Positions 33,875 through 44,829 are shown, numbered from the stretch's first letter. The stretch: 64,000 bases of DNA from Agrypnia vestita (GCA_016648135.1 JADDOH010004213.1:62001-126000), one strand, 5' to 3'. The notes: generated by a model not told the origin, from the sequence alone. A program made the numbers and translations.

Positions 33875-34135
33875 TGAGATTTTCACCCTCAATCTTCCCA
33901 CCCCTTAGATTCTTGATCTCTTTTGGCACTTTTAGTGCATGTGAGCCTTGAGTTAGGTTAACACCATGGAAGTTTGTAATAGTACTATGGTTGGTGTCTA
34001 GTATTATTTACATGCTGGTGTAGTGGTTATCCTGACGAAGAGACGGGAACGTCTTGAAACCAGTAGACTAAAGTATCTAAGTCCAAGTAACTATCTCAGT
34101 AAGTGGTTGTATACTTATATAACCAACACGTTGTT
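33875..34135 (+). repeat. Dispersed repeat with CTGACGAAGAG...TTGAAACC end
   Basis: Partner of 22110-22365. CTGACGA is followed by a six-pair hairpin (GAGACG, GGAA loop, CGTCTT) and GAAAC. No ORF. Confidence 0.6.
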
Positions 34136-34139
34136 AAAA

Positions 34140-35065
34140 TGTAAACTTTTATTTGAACTATTCGAAATCTCATGATCAGTTATCAGCTATCATACTTATT
34201 TTGATAACGGAAAGAGAACAGCTATTTGATTCTAGTTTCGGTTATGAATATAATATATATTCTAAATTATATTATTGTGGTGGGGATAAGTCAGAAATAT
34301 TAGAGAAATGAAAACTTTAAAATCCTTCATCTCCATAACTATTGATATTAGGATATTGATGTTGGTTCATCTTTTACTCACAACTTAGGCATGAATCTAC
34401 CTATAAATAATTGTGTTGGTTTAATTTTTACACTGTTTTCTTCTTACAAAACAAATAATATAAGAATTAAGTTAAATAAAAATAAGTATAAGGAATCTTT
34501 ATGCAATGTTATTGTAAATTGGTGAGAGTTGGAAAATTTCATTTCGCGTATCGTTTTTCGATGATTTACTATACCTGGTGCGCCTTTGAATGTTTCACAT
34601 CAAAATCATTTTTACAAACCCGGGATATTTTACAGAAATACCTTTTCCTTTGAAAGTAGCCGTCGGTCAAAATTCATTAATCATTTTATGCACACATTCC
34701 ATTTTTTCGTCGTAGTAACACGGCAGAGCGAAAGCTCTGGGTTTTTTGAGTAAATAGTGTTTAAAGTTTGTAAAATCCGCGCTGATGGAATGGTTACCAC
34801 GTTTGTTTGTTTTTTATTGCGGGGCCAATGAAAATAAAGCAGATCTGGCATCATTATACTCTTCCTATAATCGCCGTGTTTATTATCAACGCCCATAAAT
34901 CTCTTCACAAGAGAGTCGGCAAAAATGCCAATTGATCGATACCGAGTTCGGTATAAATGCCAATTAGCCTCAAAGTCATAACTAAATTACTTCATTAGTA
35001 TTTTCACGTGTCATAGCTGCAGGAGAACAAAAGAAAACATTGGAAATTAATTAGCGATTTACCAA
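34140..35065. other. Intergenic, no gene recognised
   Basis: Short frames only. The part near 34290-34430 resembles the MITE arm family (GTCAGAAATATTAGAGAAATG, CATGAATCTACCT), much decayed. Confidence 0.3.
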
Positions 35066-35139
35066 TAAATGATTACTAAATTATTTTATGTACTAAGAAG
35101 TCACTCAACACGAATTAAACTTATTAAATGCTATTCCTT

Positions 35140-35480
35140 AATAAACACTATTTCGCAATATATGACATGTTCTATAAACACTTTATTATCGCTGACTAAC
35201 ACGTATTTAATGCTCGTAGAATATTCAATTCTCGCTCTTTAAAGTTGCTCTGGTCAGGTGATACGCCAATTAGGTACTTCACTCGATTATTTCGCTTTAT
35301 TTATCGCATCGATTTTATCACAACTGGCCACCATGGCCTCGCGGCACGTGGCCAGTTGTGATAATTATTTTCGTAGTTATTCTAGTGTTTAGGAGAAGAT
35401 TCTCTTCAGTTTTAGGCTTTTCCAGGTATTCCTGGAATGTTGTAGCTAATTCCAGAGTGTGGTAGTGTGTTCCAGAATGT
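35140..35480. repeat. LTR-like dispersed repeat with a perfect palindrome
   Basis: The first 100 bp match 25190-25300. The segment at 35390-35480 has repeated TTCCAGG/TTCCTGGAATG/TTCCAGAATG motifs that recall insect LTR promoters. The perfect palindrome at 35316-35364 is listed separately. Confidence 0.4.
35316..35364. repeat. Perfect 17-bp-arm inverted repeat
   Basis: TTATCACAACTGGCCAC and GTGGCCAGTTGTGATAA enclose a short spacer containing CATGGCCTCGCGGCAC. Function unknown; it could be a regulatory palindrome or a MITE tip. Confidence 0.7.
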
Positions 35481-35484
35481 AATG

Positions 35485-36730
35485 GAAGGTTCTAGAGGTT
35501 TCGATGTTATTGTTGTCATTGACATATTGCGAGGGATTCTGTACGTAATCTCTTTTGCCATTTCGTTACAGTTTATAAGCAACTTTAAATTGACAAGAAA
35601 GCAAGGCCTAAAATGGTCCCGTATTCAAATGTTTCGAAACTATACAACTTTGACAGAAGCATGTGGAATTAATGAATGTGTTTTTTATTTTAAAAATGAA
35701 TATCTGACAATTACATCATTTTTGCAATAACATGAAATCCTTATACACGTAAAATCGTTGTTCAATACAGAGTTATAATTTTAAATTCTATAACTAATCG
35801 TTCGTCAGTTTTTGAATTGAGCCTCTTTATGATTGGTACTCGATTCAATACAGTACATATTTATATAGCTGGAACGCTTATTTCAAGTAAATAAATTTTG
35901 ACAATTAAATGGATGCGCGCGCATTTCGTGGTCTCGCATTCCCGCTACAAGCTACATTCCGCTACACGCGTTCCCGCTACAATGCGCACGCTGCGCTTGC
36001 GCAACTTTTATTATGATCATAATTTTACCGTCAATGTGCCAGAAGAAAATAACTTTAATAAACAAAGTCAGTTTTAGATACAACCAAATTATTAAATTTA
36101 TTCAGGAGCACTAACTATTGTATCATCTTTTTAATAAAACATTATGTAAATGGCCACCTAGGCTTCGCTTAGGCTTTATCAAATAAATTAGGCCTAGAGT
36201 CTTGAATGTAGCGTTCGATGTTTAATTTTTACTCCCTTTCTTTTAACTCGTACCGTCTGCTTGCTTGCTTGTCTATTGAAAAAACTTTGGATCGATTTTT
36301 AACCCTTTTCCCGTGAACCAATCGAGCTGAATCTTTTCAGACAGACTCGTGGCGATGATAAAAATGATCTAACAAATTTTTGTTTAAAAAAATTGATAAT
36401 TATAGTATAATTTTGGATTTTTCGAAATTTTTTATTACTCCCTTTCGTTAGCGTCGTCCGAATCGAGTCCAACACCTAGGTTAAGCGCCAAACCTGTTTC
36501 CACTGGTAAATGAGAAAGGGAGTATAATAAAAACTTCGTTTTTATGGGTTGGTTTTTTAATCATCAAGTATGTATTTGTGGTTTGTTTTAATAAACCATT
36601 GATTTCAAATATTCTCACAATATGTGAATGTCCTAGGAGGCCACCTAACTGTTTTGAGATTATTGATTCATAATACTTTTCTTGCAATGATTTGATGGTT
36701 ACATTAGCAGTAGGATTACATGTGGCACCA
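35485..36730. other. Intergenic, no gene recognised
   Basis: A CpG-rich patch near 35910-36005 contains the repeated motif TTCCCGCTACA three times in variant form. The frame 35467-35730 has no recognisable product. Confidence 0.3.
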
Positions 36731-36964
36731 TCAAGGGCGGATCCAGCTTTGGCGCCAGGGGGGGGTCACATAGTCGTGGTCAAGTCACGAGAAGTTATAA
36801 TTTAATATTGATAATAATAGATACTTACAAGTAAAACGTAGGTATTTTATTAATAAATGTAACTACCTACTGTACTTAAAAATACCTACCTATATTTAAA
36901 TTCCAAAATCAATTTTTTTTTACGTCTTCTCCCGTTTTCACTTAATCTACTCCAATGGGTACGT

Positions 36965-37414
36965 TTTATGGACCTGGAATAGTGTGAATAGTCCGGTTAG
37001 ACGTTCTTCAACCATTGAAGCTCTTAGTCACGATTTGATTCTTCGCAACGTAGAGAAAGATCTTTCCGCTGTCGCTACACTAACAGGTAGTGTAGCCATA
37101 ATACATAAAACATTTCTTATATTAGGATACATCTCAATATCGCAATTTAAAATAAAGTCGGAAATCGACTGCGGTATGTCCTGACTCCGCTGCCACTTCA
37201 CCATCCACAGTTGATATTCGTTTATAACGACAGAAACTGGAGTATTATCTAGTAACAATGTATAATCGGTTGCTAGTTGTTTCACAGTTTCAATGTCTTG
37301 ATTACTGTATTCGCTTTTTGGCATGAAAACGCTTAGTTGAAACAAATTAAGTATTTCCAGAGACATACGGTCCTGTAGCTCACTTATTATTGAATCCAGA
37401 AGAGGGATGTATAC
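36965..37414 (-). pseudogene. hAT transposase C-terminal part with dimerisation domain
   Basis: The frame gives IPLLDSIISELQDRMSLE, then YPNIRNVLCIMATLPVSVA followed by TAERSFSTLRRIKS, and after a stop LRASMVEERLTGL. ATLPVS-ATAERSFS-LRRIK-LR--M is the signature hAT dimerisation domain (the type found in ZMYM/THAP-related hAT proteins). The stop in the place of the conserved W after RIKS shows decay. It joins in frame with 39519-39785 once the nested element is removed. Confidence 0.8.
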
Positions 37415-39518
37415 TAGGGTGTCCCGTCCACATATGAGAAAAAAAAATTTTGAGCTACACAATCACAAGAGGTATCAAAATTTGCGTAATTTTACACAAA
37501 TCACAAAAAAGGTAACAAAAAATAGAATTGTTTGTCATTTTAAAGGCTCTACCGAGCTTTGAAGTTTTGTAAATTTTACGTTTTTATAGAGTTAAACTAT
37601 TTGCCTAAAATAATAAAAAAATCATGTTTAAAAGATATTTTAGTATTGAAATTAATGAATCAAAGCACAAGAAAATAAAATAAACAAAATATAGATTATA
37701 ATCAATGACAATAACTAAAAATTTAAACTTGTTTTTCTGTCCATTTGGCATTTCTGCTCGAGATTGCATCCTGGTTCTAATAAAGCCATCTCTAGAAGTA
37801 ACGCCAGTTACATTTTGTGAGGCGTCTGTTATATTCTCTAGGACCCGAAGTGCAATCATCTAAGGTCAAGAATAAATGACGAAGGGGTAACTCATTGACA
37901 TGAAGCATACAAACACACCATTGTAACGGTCTCTGCAAATACTCCTCTAAATATTGAATCACGCCACCCTTCCAATCGGTGTTAGTTGCAGTTCCGTCAC
38001 ATTCAACGCAAATCACGTCATCTTAATTCCAACCTCGACCCTCGACTAAAGTTGTGATCGAAGTAAGAATTCCCTTTGCAGTGCCACGTCTTTCGGTATT
38101 GTGTGTCCCAAATAAATTTATCCAGGCTGTGCTAAAATTGAGATGTGGTCTTCTAAAACTTCCTTGCAATGGTCTTTTCGTCCATCAAAGTAAATGCTTT
38201 TAATAACAATGCCTCCAATATCTTTTGAAGCTTCCGGGCTTTAGATACAATAACCAGAGTTAAATCTTCGGTAGAAACCAAGCCGACGGTCAAAACCGCA
38301 GAAGCAACAGCAGCAGCAAATTGCGTAGATAAACCGTATCTATCACAGATTTTAGCAACTGTCGTCAAAGGCAATGGTGTCTCTGTCGAGGGCGAGGGCG
38401 AGTGTCAGGGATGCCTCTGTTATCGGATACGTTTCTGGGGAAGATTCACGCATTGAATCTTCATCACAATTTGCTGAGACAGAATCGGTTTCTTGAGTAA
38501 AACACGACTTTTTTGTTACCCTTATTGACTCTAAAATTTATCTCTGCTGTCGTTTAATTAATCTAGCCGTTTCTTTCTTATCAAAACCGCTTATTACCAT
38601 TTTCCTATCATTTATTTGATCCAACAAAAACTTCTCTCATTGATGTAAACTTTCTTAGGTTTTAGACACGAACAAGATTCAAATGAAGTGCATTTACAAG
38701 CGGAAACGTCAAAAAGTTTCTCAGATGTCAAAAAAACATTTCAGTTTATTTTCAAAACTACCATTTCGTTTGTTTTTTGGGTATCTTTTCAAATTGAGAT
38801 GCTTTTCGAAATTAGATTTCACTAATTAAATAACTCGTTCCTTAGTTGCAACTGGAATCGAAGTTTTGGTCCAAATATTGTTGATCTCTTCGGAAACAAT
38901 CACATATATATCTGATTTGGATGGATCTTTTCAATTATACGTGAATTTCAGGTCGTTCTTGACAATTAAAATAAATTAAATGACGTCACTTACAGTTGGT
39001 TGCTGCTGATTGTCAAGTTCTTTGTATGGTCCGAACATAGCATAAGTAGTCTGACTACGCCTCGAACTTCTTATTTAAAAATCACAAAATCCGCTTTTAC
39101 TACTGTAACAATCGCCATGGTACTTTTATGGCATAAAAATTATTTTGGCTACGAAGAAAACACTCGCGAGTCAAGTCAAGAAAGTCCTCAAAACAAGTTC
39201 AAACTTGAGGGTATTTGCAGGTTGAAACCTAACAAATTCGAAGATGCTGGTAACGTGTTGTTGCATGAAAATCGAAACGTCATGTATGATTTACACCTAA
39301 ATAGAATAAAAAGTAAATATTTTTTGTATTTAGTTCAGGAGCAAAATTGAGGATAGCGAAATATAACCATAAAAATGACAATTTTTCAAAACTTTGTAGA
39401 TAGGTAGAACCCTAAAGATATAGTTTTATTTTATTTTTAAAATTATTTTGGTAATCGTTCAATTACGCAAGTTTGAAGTGTTAAGATAAGCCAAAAAAAA
39501 AATTATCGGGACAGCCTA
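37415..39518. mobile_element. Nested 2.1-kb DNA transposon of unclear class with 8-bp target duplication
   Basis: TAGGGTGTCCCG at 37415-37426 and CGGGACAGCCTA at 39507-39518 are inverted (11 of 12 bases). Flanks ATGTATAC (37407-37414) and ATGTATAT (39519-39526) form an 8-bp duplication with one change. It sits inside the hAT coding sequence, and deleting the element plus one duplicate rejoins EYFRRAI-YIPLLDS in frame. It carries a degraded minus-strand gene (37605-38374). Confidence 0.8.
37605..38374 (-). pseudogene. Broken conserved protein of the nested transposon
   Basis: Three minus-strand frames in order give VAKICDRYGLSTQFAAAVAS with TEDLTLVIVSKARKL, then VECDGTATNTDWKGGVIQYL and RPLQWCVCMLHVNELPLRHL, then ENITDASQNVTGV. 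The CDGT--NT--KGGVI-LE--L-RPLQW-IC-LH-NELP-RHLF and CDR-G-S---AA pattern recurs in many unnamed insect proteins, which I recall as multi-copy and transposon-like; its biochemical role is not known to me. Frameshifts separate the parts. Confidence 0.55.
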
Positions 39519-39785
39519 ATGTATATGGCTCTGCGGAAATACTCTTCAGCAGATTGAGCAGGTGGGTTATTGGCCCTATGTATTTGCCTTGACACTATTC
39601 TGGGACATTTAATATCTACATATAGCTGCTCAGCTACTTCTTTAGCCTCTTCAACAAGCTGTGTGTAAATTACGTCCGCATTTTCTCTTTTATTTTGTAG
39701 AACACTTATAGTAACTAATAGCGTCCGCAGCTTTTTTTAAATCAATCGAGTTCGATTGCATTATTCTGCTTAAAGATACAGTAGT
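39519..39785 (-). pseudogene. hAT transposase, middle part
   Basis: Minus strand: after a TCAG acceptor-like site at about 39786-39789 the frame gives VSLSRIMQSNSIDLKKAADA, then after a frameshift VLQNKRENADVIYTQLVEEA, KEVAEQLYVDIKCPRIVSRQ, IHRANNPPAQSAEEYFRRAI. The order S+-LQ----DL--A, L---R--AD-I, A--VA--L-VD---PR, HR-N-PA-S-EEY is that of hAT transposases related to THAP0/52-kDa-repressor proteins. Confidence 0.75.
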
Positions 39786-39924
39786 ACCTGAAAAATAAAA
39801 AAGTTAGTAAGTGACTGAATGTGAGTATGAGTATTTTAATTAGTGGTCCACCTAGGTCCTGGACCCAGCCCAGGGGGGGGTCATGACCCCCGTGACCCCC
39901 CCCCCTGGATCCGCGCTTGCACAC

Positions 39925-40335
39925 ATCACAAATAACTGTACCATGTATAACCGATTAAAATAACGGTTTAACTTCACTAGTGGCGCGTAACTGCCCGCGC
40001 GCTGTTATCGGGGTTTTACTGTGCGCTTTATATTTGTGCGCAGTTGTCTCCGCGTGATTATTGGGAAGCTACTTCGGGGTATTAAGCAACAAGGATATTC
40101 AGATGGTTGGCGCTATCGCATTATCACCTCAATACTGCACAAACTCATCCACTAACCTAATCTCTAGATCTCCAGGGTATTGAGTTACGAGACGCATGGT
40201 TTTTCCATTTTGCAAAAAACCTAACAAAGTTGCGAATTTTGTTGTCTTCCAATCCGGTTTTTGAGAGAAATCTGTTACGCGCCTGAATTACAGTAAAATT
40301 AAATTAGTTGTTAATTAGATATGATGTGTAATATC
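39925..40335. other. Intergenic, no gene recognised
   Basis: A GC-richer patch (39980-40090) with GCGCGCTGTTATCG and TGTGCGCTTTATATTTGTGCGC. No coding frame. Confidence 0.3.
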
Positions 40336-40339
40336 TTCT

Positions 40340-40878
40340 TCTTCTTCTTTTATTGGATCCTTGATCTGTATCGACAGGTCAGTCCTGGTCTTGTGACAAG
40401 GACGTCCAGCTCTCTCTCCATCTCTTTGGTGGCCACCCTGGTGCGGCGGTCGGCGCCCCACTGGAATTCCGCGCATCTCGCTTCTGGGAAGTCTTGTCTT
40501 GTCCATTCTTTCGACATCGTCCCTCCAGAAACGCCATTTCTGCCTGCTCCATAGTTATGCTTATTAGCACTTACAGTGTCTCTTAAGCATCCGCAGATAA
40601 CCGCTGCTTTGTTGTCTGCTCTTTGCCTTCATTATACAGTTCGCTGTAGCTAGATTTCTCCACCCCAAAGTACTTAAATTTCATAACCCATTCTATGGAT
40701 TTTTTGTCTACGACCAGTTTACGAGGTTGTGTAGATATTGTCAAGACACTTAGTTTTCTCGACTGAAATCATCATGTTGTACCTCCTGCATGCAAGATGG
40801 AACTTGTAATCATTATTTTTAAGTCATCTTCGTTTTCGGCCAGTACAGTAGCATCGTCAGCGTAACACGCCACATTAA
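40340..40878 (-). pseudogene. Non-LTR retrotransposon reverse transcriptase, 3' portion (family A type)
   Basis: Minus strand near 40800-40878 reads INVACYADDATVLAENEDDL, the catalytic YADD box followed by the usual AENEDDL. Downstream, after frame changes, ISTQPRKLVVDKKSIEW, VMKFKYFGVE, then WRESWTSLSQDQD. These are the order of a RTE/jockey-like RT palm and connection. It is joined in frame across the TTAA insertion with 41787 onward. Confidence 0.75.
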
Positions 40879-41786
40879 GGGAGGGGTAAGGTATTTAATT
40901 TTTTTTTTTTGCATTTTATTTTTAATTTTTTAATTGAATGTATAACATTGCAAGAATATTGTGTCAATTGTGAATATTTCAAGTCAATCGGAGCAAAATT
41001 GACGAAATTATGAACAATTGAGCGATGCTCAGACTGATTTTCTATACCTGCTCGGGCAGCTAAGAGACGCGCTCACCTGAGGACTACCGGACGTGCTATT
41101 GGAAGAGTTTTGCCTAGACAAGGACAAAAATATGCTGATGATGAAAGCTCTTTGCTGTGTGAACATGGCATCGACGATTATGTGTAAGTATAAAATAAGT
41201 GTCGAGTTTTATTTTGAATTTTACAGTGTGCAAAACTTTAAAGCGTTTTCCCCACATCTCACGTTTTCAAAGTCGGTGTCCATCATAACTTCAAAACTAC
41301 TGCACTGATCCTTTTGAAATTTTGAACACTATTTCTGTACATAATTTACAAGGTAACGCTGGAGATTTTTTTTCAAATTTGTTAATAATTTAAATTTTTT
41401 AATAACAAATTAGTCGATTTTTTTCGCAAAAAATCGCGTTTTTCCCTTCAAAGTGTTCCAAAAAATTTAAAAATTGAAATTTCAAAAAATCCTCCCAGCG
41501 TTACCTGGGAAAACCTATTATCTAACGAATGAACTTTGATTTATTGATTTCAGATGATCTAGCACCAAGTTATGATGGACACCGCAATTCTACTTTTTTC
41601 CGAGACACGTCCGAATAATTTCTGCCATTGCCGTATTTTTTAATATTTCTTCTTGAAAATTTTACACAATATTTTTCAAATGTCGTACTTTAATGTACTA
41701 TTTTAATAAAGAAATTTTAACGGTGTCGTCACAAAAAATTCACAAAAACATGCCTTTTTTTGTACGAATTAACCTTACCCCCCCCC
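40879..41786. mobile_element. 908-bp TTAA-flanked non-autonomous element nested in the LINE
   Basis: TTAA at 40875-40878 and 41787-41790 flanks inverted ends GGGAGGGGTAAGGT and ACCTTACCCCCCCC (reverse of GGGGGGGGTAAGGT, one mismatch; complement continues with AATT). TTAA duplication is the piggyBac hallmark, though ISL2EU-like elements also use short A/T targets. Internally there is one conserved-looking stretch (about 41055-41165) reading RRAHLRTTGRAIGRVLPRQG then QKYADDESSLLCEHGIDDY on the plus strand, which may be a transposase or captured fragment. Confidence 0.75.
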
Positions 41787-41960
41787 TTAATGATTCTATC
41801 ACCCATCCTTACCCGAGTCCAAGAATTGTCACCTTCTCTATTATTTCGTGCATAATCAAGTTGAACAAAAATGGATTAAGACTGATTCCTGTCATCGTTG
41901 GTACATCCCTGGAAAGTTCACCATCCCCTTTGATTTTTGTTTTGCCGTTGGTGATCAAAT
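41787..41960 (-). pseudogene. Non-LTR retrotransposon reverse transcriptase, upstream portion
   Basis: Minus strand reads RDVPTMTGISLNPFLFNLIM then HEIIEKVTILG and, after a +1 shift, RMGDRII directly before the TTAA site. The order G+-----SP-LFN--MDEI---V----GYRMG-----CYADD is typical of the RT palm; the glycine-rich GLRQGD motif is decayed. Continues in frame into 40878. Confidence 0.7.
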
Positions 41961-41964
41961 CAAA

Positions 41965-43235
41965 TTCAAATATGTAATATCATAGAATAAAATTCAACAT
42001 TAAGTGTACAAGATATAGTAGAGATTATGTGCTTTTGCAAATATAAGCAAATAAATATAATGTATTTCATAATTGTGAATGAAAGCACTATTTATTTTTA
42101 TTTCTTTTTCAGTTTATTTTGAGTTATTTTTCTTTATTTTTATTTAGAGATATATATCAGTAGAACAGCCAGATCAAAAACTGATTTAAACAACATAAAA
42201 AAATGCCTAAATAATAAAAAAAAATCAGAACATGTTAAACATATTATAGTAAACAATCGTGTATTAAACGATACAATCCACACAAAAACAGACATACGGG
42301 CTAAAACAAATAATTTAGAAACACTTGGAATTCAAAAAAACTTACAAACACAAAATAATATAAAATTTTCACACGTAGCAAACACACTATTTGTATAACA
42401 CCACTTTATTGAGTTTACACCAACTAGTTTCAACTCACAGCTGAGTCTTCTCTCAGTATTTTATTTAAAGACAAAATAATATCATCAGTAATCGAATACG
42501 ACCCTGCACCTCACCTCTTCTCACAGTGTTTCCTCTCTCCCATCACCTAGATGCCCCATCCACTTCCACTGAATCCGCAATCCATACAACAGGTACACAC
42601 TTCAGTCTACACTCAGGTGAGTGGTTCAGTTCAGGGAATATTCAGGTGAATAAGGAAAATGAAGTTTCCGAAACGTGTTTCGAAATATTCTTAAATTAAA
42701 GTTGTGAAAGAAAAATACTAATTTCATTCATAATAATTAAGATGGTTTTCCACAAATTAAACGTCTCCACATTCAATTACTGAGATGTACATACACTTGT
42801 AGTTTAACTTTTTACAAAAAAAAACTTTAAAAAAAGGTCAAAGAGCCAGCCATTGATAAACCATAGGCCAGATAGTTTAAAGAGCCAGAGCGATAAAATA
42901 CATGCCCAATACTTGTAAATAAATCTATCTGTATACATATAATGGAATATTTCTAAAACGTTCCTACCTGAAATTTATCAAGAACGGAAAAAAATTCAAT
43001 CTATCTTCTTCATTACAAAATCGTGCTCTAAATAAATCGCTTTTTTCTCTTTAGCATCGATCGTTTAAAAGCTTATTTACGACAGCTACTAATTCATCGA
43101 TCTCGTTTCGAAATATTTTGATGAAAAATAATTATTGTATATTATTTATAGAGGATCACAAAAGGATTTCAATACCAACAGCAGCGTCGTGCTAAAAACT
43201 TGGGCCTCAATTTAAAAAGAGAGAATGATACCCAC
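41965..43235. other. Intergenic; possible decayed repeat around 42380-42700
   Basis: TTTATTGAGTTTACACCAAC, TAGTTTCAACTCACAGCTGA, TCTTCTCTCAGTATTTTATT and later GAAGTTTCCGAAACGTGTTT resemble terminal sequences of Penelope-like/SINE repeats but have no partner in the window. No gene seen. Confidence 0.3.
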
Positions 43236-43239
43236 GGGT

Positions 43240-43560
43240 ACGAATTGTACACAGGGTGTCTTGTAGTTAGTAGCAAAAACTTTGGAGGGTTTCTTCATTC
43301 CATTTTGAATAGAAAATATTATTTTTTACAAGGCTGAAATGTCGGCAGTTACGGAGATAAGAGACAACAAATTTTGCATTTTTTAAAAATATTTCTGAAT
43401 TATTTTCTGTAAAATGTTGGACTATCACTACAGTGACTTAAAAGGAATACATTTTTTCGTTGATTTGATTTTTCTAATTTATTGATGAAAATTTTGAATA
43501 ATAAAAATGCATTCGCTTTAATACAAGTACAACAAAATGATTAAAATATTTTTAAAAATT
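43240..43560. repeat. Half copy of the CAGGGTGT...AGTAGCAAAAACTTTGG MITE
   Basis: CACAGGGTGTCTTGTAGTTA, GTAGCAAAAACTTTGGAGGG, TTTCTTCATTC, GAAATGTCGGCAGTTACGGA, GATAAGAGACAACAAATTTT, GCATTTTTTAAAAATATTTC and GCATTCGCTTTAATACAAG appear in the same order as in 7758-7965 and 59660-59880. The right inverted end is missing. Confidence 0.6.
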
Positions 43561-43564
43561 TTTT

Positions 43565-44380
43565 GGTTATGAAACTAAGATCTATCGATATGAAAAGTTA
43601 AACGGCTGCTTAGGTCTGTTATCTATTAATCTGAATTTCCCAAACAAACAAGCACCGAACAAAAACTTTGTGTTTATAGAGACATCTACAGACCGAAAAA
43701 AATTTGACTGTTTTATTTGATGACATATTTTAGAGTCAAGTGAAAAATTGTTTACCTAATTTTGCGATAGGTGTCAGAACATAGATAAATGTAGTAATAT
43801 ACACATACATACAAAACAAATTTATTTAATACGAAAAAATACACAGCGTCTATTTAATGATGTAATTATGTAAATATCATGGAAAATAAAATTATATATA
43901 TTATAGTTCATAATAATCTTCTTTTCATTTTAGTGGGCGTATGATCTGTAATCTATATCGCCACAAAAAATATGTTAGCAGAAAATTTCAGAAATATTCA
44001 GATACTAAAAATCACTCTTCAGTCACGATAAACCGATTTTTCATAAGCCATTTTCGGCAATAATAATTTTTCAGCATTTTTCGCATGTAATCACATAATT
44101 TTAAGAATACTTTATTGACTACTATTTGAATATTATTAAGTGAAAAAAATTCGTAACCACTCTACGAACTTCGAACTTATCTGAATGAAAATTATATTTT
44201 ATCAGACACTTTTTACTGGCTAGATTCTCCAGGATAACTTTGGCGTTTCCAAGAAAAGTCGCCATTTGCTCTTTTAAAATTTTTAAAGCTCAAATTCTTC
44301 GGAAAGGCTAATTTATTTATTTGCGATTTTGACCACATTTTAACTGGTTTCTTAACAAAAATTAGGTACTTATTTGTCGC
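43565..44380. other. Intergenic, no gene recognised
   Basis: AT-rich; no motif-bearing frame. Confidence 0.3.
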
Positions 44381-44384
44381 GCCA

Positions 44385-44655
44385 GTCTCTATATACTTTA
44401 CAATATATATTCGAATGCCTGCTCATAGGAGAGATAGGCAAACTCTCCGCCTGTCATGCCTCCGACGCGCCGACCGCGCAGGGCCGGACTCAGTTCAGAT
44501 TTGACCGCCGCCGATCTTGTTATCGATCGATCTTGACTCGCCGCTTCTCGGATTCATTCGTGAGAGTGAAATATCTGTATGGTGGAGACGGCAAACAACA
44601 TTAATACAGTCCATTACAGAAGAGTGCCGAGTTTCTGCAAACCCATTGGTAAGTT
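44385..44655 (+). promoter_or_regulatory. GC-rich island with possible 5' exon ending in a splice donor
   Basis: The sequence rises in GC at 44440-44550 (TCCGACGCGCCGACCGCGCA) after a TATA-like stretch (TCTATATACTTTACAATATA). The interval ends with CAAACCCATTG followed by GTAAGT (44649 on), a good donor. This could be a plus-strand promoter and first exon of an unseen gene, or part of a mobile element. Open frames occur on both strands and are not recognised. Confidence 0.3.
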
Positions 44656-44829
44656 TTTGGCTTGTCTTTTTCGTGTGCGGGCCTTTTCGCATTATACTGG
44701 ACAAGCTAACTTGCCTTGGAAGTCTCCATATAGCTAAACTATTCCAGCGCAATATTTCATAACATAAAACGAACGGGAAATTGATATTCGTACAGGATTT
44801 TGATACGATAAAAGATGTTCTAAAAATGT

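Larger units (their letters stand above)
36732..39919 (-). mobile_element. hAT-type transposon, internally deleted and carrying a nested transposon
   Basis: Inverted ends CAAGGGCGGATCCAG (36732 on) and CTGGATCCGCGCTTG (ending 39919) agree except one base; both are followed inside by G-rich tracts (CAGGGGGGGGTCAC and its complement). Flanking bases (GCACCAT left, CACACATC right) are consistent with a decayed 8-bp duplication. Inside, minus-strand pieces encode a hAT transposase C-terminus. Without the nested 2.1-kb insert the element is only about 1.1 kb, so the N-terminal BED/catalytic part has been deleted. Confidence 0.75.

Noticed and set aside
39000..39350. 116-codon plus-strand frame inside the nested transposon
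   Set aside because: No motif and opposite to the conserved minus-strand gene of that element; kept out as unsupported.
40340..42000. Single continuous LINE or single host gene
   Set aside because: The reverse-transcriptase motifs are split by a TTAA-flanked element, and several frameshifts exclude an active gene.
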